Assembly: GCF_013404595.1 (NCBI RefSeq)
Contig: NZ_JABVAX010000003.1
Span: 408,767 to 472,766, forward strand
Length of the DNA: 64,000 nucleotides
Origin: Jannaschia marina
GTDB lineage: Bacteria > Pseudomonadota > Alphaproteobacteria > Rhodobacterales > Rhodobacteraceae
Reading direction: 5' to 3'
Of this stretch, positions 8,913 to 21,558 are shown piece after piece. The translations under genes were made by a program, and so were the position numbers. The notes under the pieces are model-generated. The model was not told the DNA's origin, ran no database searches, and saw only the letters and a list, made by a program, of their open reading frames with translations. How positions within the stretch are numbered: the first letter of the stretch is position 1; the number at the start of each line of letters is the position of its first letter.

Positions 8913-9344
8913 TCAGGCGACGACGGTGACGGGGACGCGGGCGGTCATCACGAGGTTCGCGGTCGAACTGCCGAAGAGCCGCGAGGTGAGGCCGCCCGCG
9001 CTGTTGCGGGCGACGATGATCTGGCTCGCCCCTTCCGCATGGGCGATGTTGTCGATCGTGTCGGCCACGTCGCCGTGGCGGACGATGGCGCGCGCCTCGA
9101 GCCCCGCGTCGCGCAGCGCGGCGACGGCGGGGTCGACCACCCGCTCGCGCGCGAGGGCGATTTCCTCCTCGCGCCGCTTGTGACGCTGGGCGTTTTCCTC
9201 GGCCGTCTGGAAGGAGAAGGGCGACCATTCGATCACGTAGACGACGATCAGCTCGCAGAGCGGGGTCTTCCCCGCGAGATCCTTCGCGAAGGCGAGCGCG
9301 CTCTCCCCCGAACTGTGGCCGTCGAGGCCGATGACCAGTTTCAT
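8913..9344 (-). CDS. Universal stress protein, UspA family
   Basis: 143 residues beginning MKLVIGLDGHSSGESAL. It has the Usp alpha/beta fold and the C-terminal nucleotide-binding motif (ARNSAGGLTSRLFGSSTANLVMTARVPVTVV, here split as G-2x-G-9x-GS-T), which suggests an ATP-binding UspA type. A farther in-frame start 20 codons upstream is unlikely because family homology begins at MKLVIG. It precedes the AGCS symporter by 12 bases; Usp proteins are often paired with transporters, possibly as regulators, which is inferred. Confidence 0.85.
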   Translation of the reverse strand: MKLVIGLDGHSSGESALAFAKDLAGKTPLCELIVVYVIEWSPFSFQTAEENAQRHKRREEEIALARERVVDPAVAALRDAGLEARAIVRHGDVADTIDNIAHAEGASQIIVARNSAGGLTSRLFGSSTANLVMTARVPVTVVA

Positions 9345-9575
9345 GATGAGATCCCCCGTGACGGTGTGGTGGCCTTTGGGCCGCGCGCCCGGCGGCGCGT
9401 GCAAGGCGCTCGGGGGTCGGTCGGCCTTCGGGTGACGCTAGGGCATTCGGGCGCGTCCGTCTACGGGGCGTGACGCGGGGCTGCGGGAAGACGCCGCAAC
9501 AAGACACCCTCAGAGAGGCGCGCAGTCGTCACCTGTGGAGAAGGCACCGACCGGACCCGATCTACAGATGTCTCC

Positions 9576-10657
9576 TCAATCCGGCCCGGCGAAGCCCGAG
9601 ACCAACGGTCTGCTGTTCTTGTGGTGTCTCTCTGCAAGCTTCCTCGCGCGCCGACCGGTCCGTTCCGGGCGGCAGAGCGGCGACGGATCGAATTGCTCGG
9701 GGTCGGCGATCCGAGGAAGGATGGTCTCCAGCTCTTTCAGGGCGAGGGGCGACATTGCCCCTAGTCCCTGCTTTCCGAGGTAGAGGCTTTCCGCGGCGAT
9801 CCCGTTCGCATCGACGATATGATGGGCGTCCAGCAGAATGTGATAGTAACCGATCGCGCGGCACGATTGATCCACCCGGATGCCACAGTGACCGACGAGG
9901 TCCTTTGCAGGCACGAGCACTTCGTCCTCGCCGAACATGCGTCGCGCGATCCGACCCCTGACGAGCAGTCGATGTTGGCGCGACAGGCGCAGAGGGTTCG
10001 GACCGGGACAAACGATTGGACGGAGGTTCCGGTTCGCGATCAATTCAGTCGTGCCGATCCGGCGCGAACCGATCCATCGTATCGGCTTCAAGCCCGCGTC
10101 CAGCGTCCGGACCCGATCGCCGACGGCAGGTCTTCGACCGGGACCGAGCCTTTCGACGTCGCAATCATCATCCCGTTGCCGAAACAGACCACGGAGCTGT
10201 TCGTCGTCAGGGGGCCATCGACCCGATTTCCGAAGACGTCGAATTGGATCGAGGTGTTGAGCGGCGATCCGGGGATGTTTTCGGACGTCTCACCGGCCGC
10301 AGGACCCTCGGTCGCCAGGATGTTCGAAGCCCCGCCGCCGATATCGTAGAAATTGATGACCCCGCCACCTGTGCCGGTGTCCACGAGCGCCACCGCTTCC
10401 GCCTCGGTCGCGGCATTGGGCGCGGTGACAAGTGCAGGCACGACGTAGGTCGCGTAGCCCGTATCCGGATCGACGACAGGCGTAACCGAAGAGAGTGACA
10501 CCGATTGTTCGACCGTTCCGTCGATGTCGTAGGTCGCGACCTGGAATTCACCCGCCCGGGAAATCTCATCGGGCGCGAGTGTGATCTCGACGAACTCCGA
10601 AACGCCGGAGTTGGCTGCGTAGGTATTCTAGTAGTGAATTTCAGATATGAAGGCCAT
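9576..10657 (-). pseudogene. Hint-domain protein, disrupted by a stop codon and a frameshift
   Basis: The reading starts MAFISEIHY at 10657 and hits TAG at codon 10 (10628-10630), where relatives usually have Gln. It then continues in frame (NTYAANSGVSEFVEITLAPDE) through an N-terminal beta-rich region to VCFGNGMMIATSKGSVPVEDL, the start of the Hint (hedgehog/intein) domain. At about 10123 the frame breaks: VGDRVRTLDAGLKPIRWIGSR follows in the other frame, consistent with one missing base. It runs on through LSRQHRLLV to the typical end RARKLAERHHKNSRPL. Such proteins are common, often multicopy, in Rhodobacteraceae; function unclear. Two independent lesions argue for real decay rather than sequencing error. 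Confidence 0.85.
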
Positions 10658-10803
10658 CGTGGTTACTCCATGAGCGAGCACGAGGAACGGGGCAGTCTGG
10701 CACTCAGGGTGGCGAGTGCCACCTCGGGATGTCAAGTGCCGCTGTCTGGCGGCGGCCGCCTTCGGCAATCATTCGACGGCGCAGGGCAACCACCGTGTAA
10801 CGC

Positions 10804-10826
10804 AAAAAGGCGCGCCGGAGCGCGCC
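10804..10826 (-). terminator. Rho-independent terminator of phoX
   Basis: On the minus strand GGCGCGC-TCCG-GCGCGCC is followed directly by TTTTT, 23 bases after the phoX stop codon. It is a classic intrinsic terminator. Confidence 0.85.
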
Positions 10827-10849
10827 CTTTCGATCTCTCGGCGCGGGCC

Positions 10850-12724
10850 TCAGCCGACCGTGGCACCGTCGCTGCGCTTCACCGTCACGATCGACGAGCG
10901 GGGCAGGGCACCTTCGCCGTCGGGGAAGGGGGCGTCGGGGTGCTGGATGCCGACGAACATCGTCGCCAGGTCGTCGGACCACGTGAGGCCCGTCACCTCC
11001 GAGCCGACGGGTCCCGTGAGGAAGCGGCGGATCTCGCCGCTCTCGGGGTCTCCGGCGAGCATCTGGTTGTTGCCCATCCCGGTGAACGGCCCCTCGTTCG
11101 AATCGTCCCCGTCGGTCTGGATCCAGAGCGTGCCGGTGGTGTCGAACTGCATCCCGTCGGGCGAGTTGAAGAGGTTGCCCTCGGTCACGTTGTCGGAGCC
11201 GGCATAGTCGCCCTGACCGACGATCGGATTGCCCGCCATCACGTAGAGATCCCAGGCGAAGCCCGTCGCCGCGTGGTCGCCGCCGTCGGGCATCCAGCGG
11301 GCGATCTGTCCGTAGTTGTTCTCGGCGCGCGGGTTCGGGCCGTTCACAGGGGTCGGGTCGCCGCCGGCGTTGGGTTTAACGCCGCGGTTCTTGTTGTTCG
11401 TCAGCGCGACATAGCCCTGGGGCGAGACCGGGTTGACGGCCACCCATTCGGGCCGGTCCATCGTCGTCGCTTCGACCGCGGAGGCGGCCATGCGGGTGTG
11501 GATCAGGATTTCGCCCGCATCCATTCCGGTCGTCTCGGGCGTCAGCGCGAGCCACTCGCCGGTCATGTCGTCATGGAATTTCGCGACGTAGAGCGTGCCG
11601 TCGTCGAGCAGCCCTTCGGTCGAGCCGCCCTCGGTGTAGGTGCCGTTCGAGACATACTTGTAGAGGTATTCCCCCCGCTCGTCGTCGCCGAGATAGACCA
11701 CGACCTGACCCGAGGCGGCGACCACCGCGGCGGCGTTCTCGTGCTTGAAGCGGCCGAGGGCCGTGCGCTTGACCGGCGTGCTGTCGGGATCGGCGGGGTC
11801 GATCTCGACGATCCAGCCGAAGCGGTGCGGCTCGTTCGGCTCCTTCGTGACGTCGAAGCGGTCCTGGTGCAGCTCGTAGCCATAGCGGCCCTCTGCCTTC
11901 ACGCCGTAGCGCTGGAAGCCGGGCGTCTCGACCGACGCCGGGTCCGAGGCTCCGAAGTATCCGTTGAAGTTTTCTTCGCAGGTCAGATACGTGCCCCAGG
12001 GCGTCTTGCCCGAGCCGCAGTTGTTGAGCGTGCCGAGCGCGGTGCGCCCCTCGGGGTCGGCCGTCGTCTTGAGCAGGTCATGCCCGGCGGCCGGGCCCGC
12101 GATGGTCATCGGCGTGTTGTGATGGATGCGGCGGTTCATCGGGCTGTCGACGACGATCGACCAGCCGTCGGCACCCTCGGCCACCTCCATGACGGTCACG
12201 CCCTGCAGGTTCTGCAGGATCTGGACGTCCTCGGCGGTGAAGGCCGCGTCGCCCTTTTGCGGCAGATTGGTGTCGACGTTGACGTATTCGTGGTTCACCG
12301 CGATCAGCTGCTTGCCGTCGACGACGAAAGCCTCCATGCCGTCCGTGTTTTCCCCGAAGACCTTGTCGGAGGACCCGAGGGTGACACCCGTGGCGGGGTT
12401 GAAGGGCTCCGCATCCGAGAAGAGCGGATCGCCCCAGCGTGCCACGACGTCCCATTCATAGCCGTCGGGCACGTGGATGGTGGCGTCGGTCTGGATGGCG
12501 ATGCCCTCGAAGGGGAAGGTGGCCGCGGCCTGCGCGCGGGCCGAGGTGCCGGTCAGGAGGCCGGAGCCCATGACGGCCGCGCCCGAGCCCACGGCCAGCA
12601 CGCCGCGCAGGAAGCCTCGCCGCGTCAGCGCGGCCTCGACCACGCGGTCGAAATCGTTGGTTTCGGGGCGGGGAAAGTGGTGCTCGTCCCAATCGTCGGC
12701 GCTGAGGTGGCTGAGGTCGTTCAT
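10850..12724 (-). CDS. phoX: PhoX family alkaline phosphatase (Tat-exported)
   Basis: 624 residues of the DUF839/PhoX family: Ca/Fe-dependent phosphatases that release phosphate from organic esters in the periplasm or outside. The start MNDLSHLSADDWDEHHFPRP has a GGAGAGAG ribosome site. A twin-arginine signal (LTRRGFLRGVLAVGSGAAVMGSGLL) lies near residues 33-60, later than usual but typical for PhoX. Conserved stretches include CGSGKTPWGTYLTCEENFNGYFG and the C-terminal NSPDGMQFDTTGTLWIQTDGD. A Pho-box-like set of 11-bp repeats lies ~70 bases upstream and a strong terminator follows, so it is probably a single-gene, phosphate-starvation unit. Confidence 0.93.
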   Translation of the reverse strand: MNDLSHLSADDWDEHHFPRPETNDFDRVVEAALTRRGFLRGVLAVGSGAAVMGSGLLTGTSARAQAAATFPFEGIAIQTDATIHVPDGYEWDVVARWGDPLFSDAEPFNPATGVTLGSSDKVFGENTDGMEAFVVDGKQLIAVNHEYVNVDTNLPQKGDAAFTAEDVQILQNLQGVTVMEVAEGADGWSIVVDSPMNRRIHHNTPMTIAGPAAGHDLLKTTADPEGRTALGTLNNCGSGKTPWGTYLTCEENFNGYFGASDPASVETPGFQRYGVKAEGRYGYELHQDRFDVTKEPNEPHRFGWIVEIDPADPDSTPVKRTALGRFKHENAAAVVAASGQVVVYLGDDERGEYLYKYVSNGTYTEGGSTEGLLDDGTLYVAKFHDDMTGEWLALTPETTGMDAGEILIHTRMAASAVEATTMDRPEWVAVNPVSPQGYVALTNNKNRGVKPNAGGDPTPVNGPNPRAENNYGQIARWMPDGGDHAATGFAWDLYVMAGNPIVGQGDYAGSDNVTEGNLFNSPDGMQFDTTGTLWIQTDGDDSNEGPFTGMGNNQMLAGDPESGEIRRFLTGPVGSEVTGLTWSDDLATMFVGIQHPDAPFPDGEGALPRSSIVTVKRSDGATVG

Positions 12725-12791
12725 GGCTCTCTCCGTAGCTGTGGCAGACGTCCGGCCGTGGCCGGTTCGCGTGCGGCCGCGGCTAGACCCC

Positions 12792-12824
12792 CAGTATGAC
12801 ACTCGGGCAACGGAAGTATGACAG
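12792..12824 (-). promoter_or_regulatory. Pho box upstream of phoX
   Basis: On the minus strand CTGTCATACTT (12814-12824) and GTGTCATACTG (12792-12802) are near-identical 11-mers exactly 22 bp apart, with a degenerate third 11-mer between them. PhoB sites are TGTCA-containing 11-bp direct repeats, and the site lies about 70 bp upstream of phoX. Confidence 0.7.
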
Positions 12825-12849
12825 TTTGGCAGACGTGCCGGCGCGGCCG

Positions 12850-13992
12850 TCAGTAGCCGCGCCAGATCCAGCCGCCGCCGAGGACGCGGGGGCTGTCGAG
12901 ATCGTAGAAGACGCAGGCCTGACCGGGGCTCACACCCTCTTCTGGCGTCAGAAGCTCGACCTCGGCCAGCCCGTCGGCCTTGGGCCGCAGGATCGCCTCA
13001 CGCGGGGGGCGGGTGGAGCGGACCTTGACGCCGACATGCCATTCCGGCCGCGAGGCGAGCGGTGCATCGCCCAGCCAGTTGATCTCGCGCAGCGGCACGA
13101 GGCGGGTGGCGAGCGCCGATTTCGGCCCGACGACGACCTGCCGTGCCCCGGGGTCGAGCTTCACCACGTAGAGCGGCTCCGAGAGCCCGCCGATGCCGAG
13201 GCCCCGGCGCTGCCCGATGGTGTAGTGGATGACGCCCTCGTGGCGCGCCAATACGCGTCCCTCCATATCGACGATCTCGCCCGGTTCGCCCGCGCCGGGC
13301 CGCAGCTTCTCGATGACCGCGGCATAGTCGCCGTTCGGCACGAAACAGATGTCCTGGCTGTCGGGTTTGTCGGCCACCGGCAGGCCGTATCTGGCCGCGA
13401 GCGCCCGCGTCGCCGCCTTGTCCGGCAGGTGGCCAAGAGGAAAACGCAGAAAATCCAACTGATCCTGGGTGGTGGAGAAGAGGAAGTACGATTGATCGCG
13501 CACCGGGTCGGCGGCGCGGTGCAACTCGGCCTTCGCCGGGCCCATCCGGCGCTGGATGTAGTGGCCCGTGGCCATGCAGTCGGCGTCGAGGTCCTTCGCC
13601 GTCTCCAGCAGGTCGCGGAACTTCACCCGCTCGTTGCAGCGGATGCAGGGGACCGGGGTCGCGCCGCCGAGGTAGGCATCGGCGAATTCGTCGATCACCG
13701 ATTCGCGGAACATGTTCTCGTAGTCGAGCACGTAATGCGGAAACCCCATGGTTTCCGCGACCCTGCGGGCATCGTGGATGTCGCGCCCCGCGCAGCAGGC
13801 GCCCTTCTTGGCGAGCGCGGCACCATGGTCATAGAGCTGCAGCGTGACGCCGACTACGTCGTAGCCCTCCTCGGCCAGTTGCGCCGCAACGACCGAGCTG
13901 TCGACGCCGCCGGACATCGCCACGACGACGCGGGTGTCGGCGGGAGCCTTGGGCAGGCCGAGCGAGTTGAGCTTGGGCTGGTCGAGGGGCAT
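12850..13992 (-). CDS. mnmA: tRNA-specific 2-thiouridylase MnmA
   Basis: Thiolates U34 of the wobble position in Lys, Glu and Gln tRNAs. The 380 residues begin [17 protein letters not shown] with an AAGGAGAG ribosome site. The ATP P-loop is [15 protein letters not shown] near residue 25, the first catalytic Cys lies in [13 protein letters not shown] and the second in [13 protein letters not shown]. The C-terminal beta-barrel ends GGGWIWRG. Alphaproteobacterial members commonly have this length. The gene stands alone, convergent with nothing, with its 3' end about 126 bases from the phoX start. Confidence 0.96.
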   Translation of the reverse strand: MPLDQPKLNSLGLPKAPADTRVVVAMSGGVDSSVVAAQLAEEGYDVVGVTLQLYDHGAALAKKGACCAGRDIHDARRVAETMGFPHYVLDYENMFRESVIDEFADAYLGGATPVPCIRCNERVKFRDLLETAKDLDADCMATGHYIQRRMGPAKAELHRAADPVRDQSYFLFSTTQDQLDFLRFPLGHLPDKAATRALAARYGLPVADKPDSQDICFVPNGDYAAVIEKLRPGAGEPGEIVDMEGRVLARHEGVIHYTIGQRRGLGIGGLSEPLYVVKLDPGARQVVVGPKSALATRLVPLREINWLGDAPLASRPEWHVGVKVRSTRPPREAILRPKADGLAEVELLTPEEGVSPGQACVFYDLDSPRVLGGGWIWRGY

Positions 13993-14131
13993 CGCGGCTC
14001 TCCTTGCGGGCCGGCAGGGGGCATCGGAACCCGCCACATATAGGAAAATGCGATCTATTCACAAGCGGCGGCTTCACCCTCGATTAACGCCCTGCGCGCA
14101 GGAAGGCCGGGCGAGAGGAAAGGAGTTCGCC

Positions 14132-14410
14132 ATGTATCTGCGAAAGGGCGCGGGGCCGCGTGTCGTGACCCTGCCGGACGGGACACAGATGTCGCGCGCC
14201 GATCTGCCTCCGGCGGGCACGACCCGCTGGGTCGCGCGCCGCAAGGAGGCGGTGGTGCGCGGCGTGCAGGCCGGATTGATCGACCGGGGCGAGGCGATCG
14301 ACCGCTACGACCTGTCGGAGGAGGAGCTCGAGGGCTGGGAACAGGCCATGACCGCCCATGGGACGAATGGTCTCAAGACCACGCTGCTGCAAAAATACAG
14401 ACAATCCTAA
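14132..14410 (+). CDS. sciP: CtrA inhibitor SciP (DUF1153)
   Basis: 92-residue helix-turn-helix protein. SciP binds CtrA and blocks transcription of CtrA targets after DNA replication starts in Caulobacter. It begins MYLRKGAGPRVVTLPDGTQMSRADLPP, with a GAAAGGAG ribosome site. The DNA/CtrA-binding helices fall in TTRWVARRKEAVVRGVQAGLI and AIDRYDLSEEELEGWEQA (read with flanking residues). It lies 92 bases upstream of ctrA on the same strand, the arrangement seen in Rhodobacterales, where the pair tunes flagellar and gene-transfer-agent genes. Confidence 0.9.
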   Translation: MYLRKGAGPRVVTLPDGTQMSRADLPPAGTTRWVARRKEAVVRGVQAGLIDRGEAIDRYDLSEEELEGWEQAMTAHGTNGLKTTLLQKYRQS

Positions 14411-14438
14411 GCTGTTTGGATATGCTCCTCTCCGAATG

Positions 14439-14455
14439 GTAACGATAAGTTAACC
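14439..14455 (+). promoter_or_regulatory. CtrA-type box in the ctrA promoter
   Basis: GTAA-cgataag-TTAACC matches the CtrA consensus TTAA-N7-TTAAC with one mismatch in the first half-site. It lies 48 bases upstream of the ctrA start, fitting CtrA autoregulation. Confidence 0.6.
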
Positions 14456-14502
14456 AATTGGGCGACAGGATGAGGTCATCCCGCAGCGTCCTGGAGATAG
14501 AG

Positions 14503-15210
14503 ATGCGTATCCTGCTCGTCGAAGACGACCCCACGACCTCCAAGAGCATCGAAATGATGCTCGGCAGCGCGAACCTCAACGTCTATTCCACCGATATGGG
14601 CGAAGAAGGCATAGATCTGGCGAAACTCTACGACTACGACCTCATCCTGCTCGACCTCAACCTGCCCGACATCAACGGCCATGACGTGCTCAAGCAGCTC
14701 CGCCTCAGCCGGATCGAAACGCCGATCCTGATCCTGTCGGGTTCCGACGACACCGAGAACAAGATCAAGGGCTTCGGCGTCGGTGCGGACGACTACATGA
14801 CGAAGCCCTTCCACCGCGACGAGCTGATCGCCCGCATCCATGCGATCGTGCGCCGCTCCAAGGGGCATTCGCAGTCGGTGATCCGGACGGGCCGCGTGTC
14901 GGTCAACCTCGACGCCAAGTCGGTGGAGGTCGACGGCCGCACCGTGCATCTGACGGGCAAGGAGTACCAGATGCTGGAGCTTCTGAGCCTGCGCAAGGGC
15001 ACGACGCTGACGAAGGAGATGTTCCTCAACCATCTCTATGGCGGCATGGACGAGCCGGAGCTGAAGATCATCGACGTCTTCATCTGCAAGCTGCGCAAGA
15101 AGCTTTCGGAGGCGACGGGGGGCGATACCCATATCGAAACGGTCTGGGGCCGTGGCTATGTCCTGCGTGACCCAGAGGCGAGCGCGCCTCAGCGGCTCAT
15201 GCACGCCTGA
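14503..15210 (+). CDS. ctrA: Cell-cycle response regulator CtrA
   Basis: 235-residue OmpR-type response regulator. The receiver domain (1-120) has the acidic pair in [12 protein letters not shown], the phospho-acceptor Asp51 in [10 protein letters not shown], the switch residue in LILSGSDD and Lys in [11 protein letters not shown]. The winged helix (130-225) has the CtrA-specific [20 protein letters not shown] and [14 protein letters not shown]. The start MRILLVEDD is universal in CtrA; the longer upstream frame is not conserved. In Rhodobacterales CtrA is usually non-essential and controls motility, recombination and gene transfer. A CtrA-like box upstream suggests autoregulation, and SciP is encoded just before it. 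Confidence 0.97.
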   Translation: MRILLVEDDPTTSKSIEMMLGSANLNVYSTDMGEEGIDLAKLYDYDLILLDLNLPDINGHDVLKQLRLSRIETPILILSGSDDTENKIKGFGVGADDYMTKPFHRDELIARIHAIVRRSKGHSQSVIRTGRVSVNLDAKSVEVDGRTVHLTGKEYQMLELLSLRKGTTLTKEMFLNHLYGGMDEPELKIIDVFICKLRKKLSEATGGDTHIETVWGRGYVLRDPEASAPQRLMHA

Positions 15211-15262
15211 CGCGCGCAAGGCCGTCCCCCGAGAGGCGGCTCAACCTGCCACGGGAGAGACG

Positions 15263-15286
15263 CCACCGGATCGCGAAAACCGGTGG
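15263..15286 (+). terminator. Stem-loop downstream of ctrA
   Basis: CCACCGG-atcgcgaaaa-CCGGTGG is a 7-bp perfect stem 52 bases after the ctrA stop. No T-run follows, so it may be an RNA 3'-end stabiliser or weak terminator rather than an efficient intrinsic one. Confidence 0.45.
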
Positions 15287-15323
15287 AAAGGGACCGGGGC
15301 CGGCCCTATCACAGGCGCAGTGA

Positions 15324-19675
<4,352 letters not shown>

Positions 19676-19694
19676 GAACAAACGCAGTTTGTTC
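19676..19694 (+). terminator. Short perfect stem-loop right after recG
   Basis: GAACAAAC-GCA-GTTTGTTC is an 8-bp perfect stem with a 3-base loop starting at the base after the recG stop. It is A/T-rich and has no T-run, so it may be a weak terminator. Its right arm also supplies a GTTC half-site of the adjacent LexA-like cluster. Confidence 0.4.
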
Positions 19695-19700
19695 TCAAAT

Positions 19701-19715
19701 GTTCTTAAAAAGTTC
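19701..19715 (+). promoter_or_regulatory. LexA (SOS) box candidate
   Basis: GTTC-ttaaaaa-GTTC fits the alphaproteobacterial/Rhodobacter LexA consensus GTTC-N7-GTTC exactly. A further GTTC lies 10 bases upstream (19691). The box is 62 bases before the start of the 41-residue gene, a promoter-like distance. LexA regulation is inferred from the motif alone. Confidence 0.5.
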
Positions 19716-19776
19716 TTTACTTCGCGTTCACCATATGAGAACAAAGGTGCAACAAGAGCAGTAAGGAGGCTGAACA

Positions 19777-19902
19777 ATGGCCCAGAAGATCAAGCAGACA
19801 CTGACCCGGATCGAGAACGCGCCGCTGACCGACATTCTCGGCGGTATCTGGCTGGTGACGCTCATGCTGAGCCTGCTTCACCTCCCGGCCCTTGTCGCCT
19901 GA
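19777..19902 (+). CDS. 41-residue single-pass membrane peptide (DUF6552-like?)
   Basis: The ATG follows a near-ideal TAAGGAGG ribosome site by 7 bases. The peptide begins MAQKIKQTLTRIENAPLTD (cytosolic, basic), continues with a hydrophobic segment (ILGGIWLVTLMLSLLHLPALV, about residues 20-40) and ends at the membrane, so it predicts as a single-pass inner-membrane peptide. It resembles short Rhodobacterales proteins of unknown function (possibly DUF6552, from memory). It lies between a LexA-like box and a probable small RNA. Caulobacter SidA is a precedent for an SOS-induced membrane micropeptide that blocks division, but no sequence relation is claimed. Confidence 0.65.
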   Translation: MAQKIKQTLTRIENAPLTDILGGIWLVTLMLSLLHLPALVA

Positions 19903-19981
19903 CGCCCGTTTTTTACGAGTTTCCCGCCTACATTCCCGACCTCTTCCGCCGGTTTCGCGTCTCCCCATGCGCATCCGGCGT

Positions 19982-20106
19982 GCGCCTCCACTCCCCCCGT
20001 CCCGGAGGCGCGGACCGTCCCGTTCTGCCCCGAACGACGGCCTCTGCCCGATGGCCTGGAATGCACCTGACCGCCGCCTCCGCCCGACGGAGTGCGGCGG
20101 TTTTTT
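19982..20106 (+). ncRNA. Candidate small RNA with C-rich hairpin loops
   Basis: Four successive stem-loops end in an intrinsic terminator. They are GCGCCTCC / GGAGGCGC (19982-20011) with loop ACTCCCCCCGTCCC; CGTTC / GAACG (20021-20036) with loop TGCCCC; GGCC / GGCC (20039-20056) with loop TCTGCCCGAT; and the terminator stem. All loops carry CCC runs. C-rich exposed loops are typical of alphaproteobacterial trans-acting RNAs that pair with Shine-Dalgarno sequences, such as the cuckoo RNAs of Rhodobacter, which also sit 3' of a small ORF. It may be processed from the transcript of the 41-residue gene or have its own promoter in 19903-19975. No protein start is supported here. Confidence 0.5.
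20071..20106 (+). terminator. Rho-independent terminator
   Basis: CCGCCGC plus CTCCG pairs with CGGAG plus GCGGCGG (single bulged T, loop CCCGA), followed by TTTTTT. It ends the + strand transcript of the 41-residue gene / small RNA and abuts the stop codon of the convergent chemoreceptor gene. Confidence 0.9.
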
Positions 20107-21516
20107 CTAGAGATCGCCGCGGTAGCCGAGGCGCAGCCCGCCCCAATGGCGGTCCTGCACATGGATCGGGGCGGAGACGTCCTTCATCACGACCATGCCC
20201 TGCGCGCCCATGTCCCTGCGGTAGACCTGCATCAGGAACGGGGCCCTGTTCGCGCCCGCCTGCCGCCCGGTGCGATCGTCGAAGATGCGCCGGTTGCGCG
20301 AGTATATCGCGTTCGTCTTCGGATCGTCGCACTGCGGACGGGAAAATTGGGCATTGTGCGCCGCGACATAACCCGTTCGGTCACAGGGGCAGAGAAAGAG
20401 AAGTCGCGGATCGCTCGCCAGCGCCGCGTCGATGATCGGGGGCACGACAATGTCGGTGAAGGCCGCGTGACGGGACATGTGCTGTTGCGGGTTGGTTCCG
20501 GGGATCGGCACATGCGCGATATCGAAAAGGTCTTCGGGATTGATCGCCCCGCGCATGATGCCGTCCTCGAAAGCGGCGGCGACCTTCGCCGCGGTCTCCT
20601 GCGCCAGGGCGATGAGCGGGCTGTCGGTTGTGTTTTCCTCGACCTCGGCGGCGCGCTGCAGGAGCCGTTCGGTGCTGTCGGTCATCCGCACGGTCCGCCC
20701 GCGCGCCTCGGCTACGTCGAGGGCGATCTGCCGGGCCCCGCCGGCGATCGTGTCGCGCACCGTCCCGACCTCGGTTTCGGCGGCCGAGAGTTCGCGGACG
20801 GCACCGGTCATTCCCTCGATCCGGGCCGCGGCATCGGTGATGTCGGTGGCGATCGACGCGACCGCATCCTGGGTTTCGCGCGCCGTCTGCAGGCCGAGGG
20901 CGAATTCCGGAGCGAGGCTGCGCACATCGTCGCGCATCTCGACGAGACCCGCGTCGAGCGCACGGATCGCGGTGTGGATGCCACCGGCGGCGGCCGCCGT
21001 CTTGCGCGACAGGTCGTTCACCGCCTCGGCGACCACGGCGAAGCCGCGACCGGCCTCGCCGGCCCGTGCCGCCTCGATCGAGGCGTTGACTGCGAGGATG
21101 TTCACCTGCCGTGCGATGCGCGAGATCTCCGCGTTCGATGCGACGACTTCCCCGAGCGCCTCGGCCAGCACCTCCGTCCGCGGAACCATGGCGGACCCCC
21201 AGGCCGTCAGCCGTTCGTAGCGCGCCCCGTTCTCGCGAATTGCGTCGAGCCGGTCGGTGGCGGCCCCGAGGATCTGCCGCGCCGACTGGTCGAGGGCGTC
21301 GAAGCCCTGCTGCAACGCTGCGATGCCACCGGACAGGCGGTCGGAGACGCGGGCCAACCCTTCCATCTGCTTGAGCGTGCCCTGCGCGTTGTCGTCGATC
21401 CCCTCGACGAAAGCGGCGAGGTCTGCGGCAAGAAAGCCCAGCGGCGTAAGGTCGTCCGACAGGCTGCGCGCGGTCGGATCGGCCTTCTCGGGCTGTGGGC
21501 GGGACAGGGCGGTCAT
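20107..21516 (-). CDS. Soluble methyl-accepting chemotaxis protein
   Basis: 469 residues from MTALSRPQPEKADPTARS; a GTG 8 codons upstream is an alternative start. No membrane segment is visible, so it is a cytoplasmic chemoreceptor. The signalling hairpin with NILAVNASIEAARAGEAGRGFAVVA (tip, here abbreviated to IEAARAGEAGRGF) is near residues 165-200. A long helical region follows to ~300. The C-terminal domain (FLCPCDRTGYVAAHN ... RRIFDDRTGRQAG ... DRHWGGLRLGYR) is the sensor-like module found at the C-terminus of many alphaproteobacterial soluble MCPs. The ligand is unknown. No che genes are adjacent. Confidence 0.85.
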   Translation of the reverse strand: MTALSRPQPEKADPTARSLSDDLTPLGFLAADLAAFVEGIDDNAQGTLKQMEGLARVSDRLSGGIAALQQGFDALDQSARQILGAATDRLDAIRENGARYERLTAWGSAMVPRTEVLAEALGEVVASNAEISRIARQVNILAVNASIEAARAGEAGRGFAVVAEAVNDLSRKTAAAAGGIHTAIRALDAGLVEMRDDVRSLAPEFALGLQTARETQDAVASIATDITDAAARIEGMTGAVRELSAAETEVGTVRDTIAGGARQIALDVAEARGRTVRMTDSTERLLQRAAEVEENTTDSPLIALAQETAAKVAAAFEDGIMRGAINPEDLFDIAHVPIPGTNPQQHMSRHAAFTDIVVPPIIDAALASDPRLLFLCPCDRTGYVAAHNAQFSRPQCDDPKTNAIYSRNRRIFDDRTGRQAGANRAPFLMQVYRRDMGAQGMVVMKDVSAPIHVQDRHWGGLRLGYRGDL

Positions 21517-21558
21517 CGGCGCTCTGGTGGCGATTTGCACCGCATTAGCCCATTCCCG

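Noticed and set aside
9470..10500. Several overlapping + strand frames opposite the Hint gene
   Set aside because: Antisense shadows of the disrupted gene; no family resemblance and poor starts.
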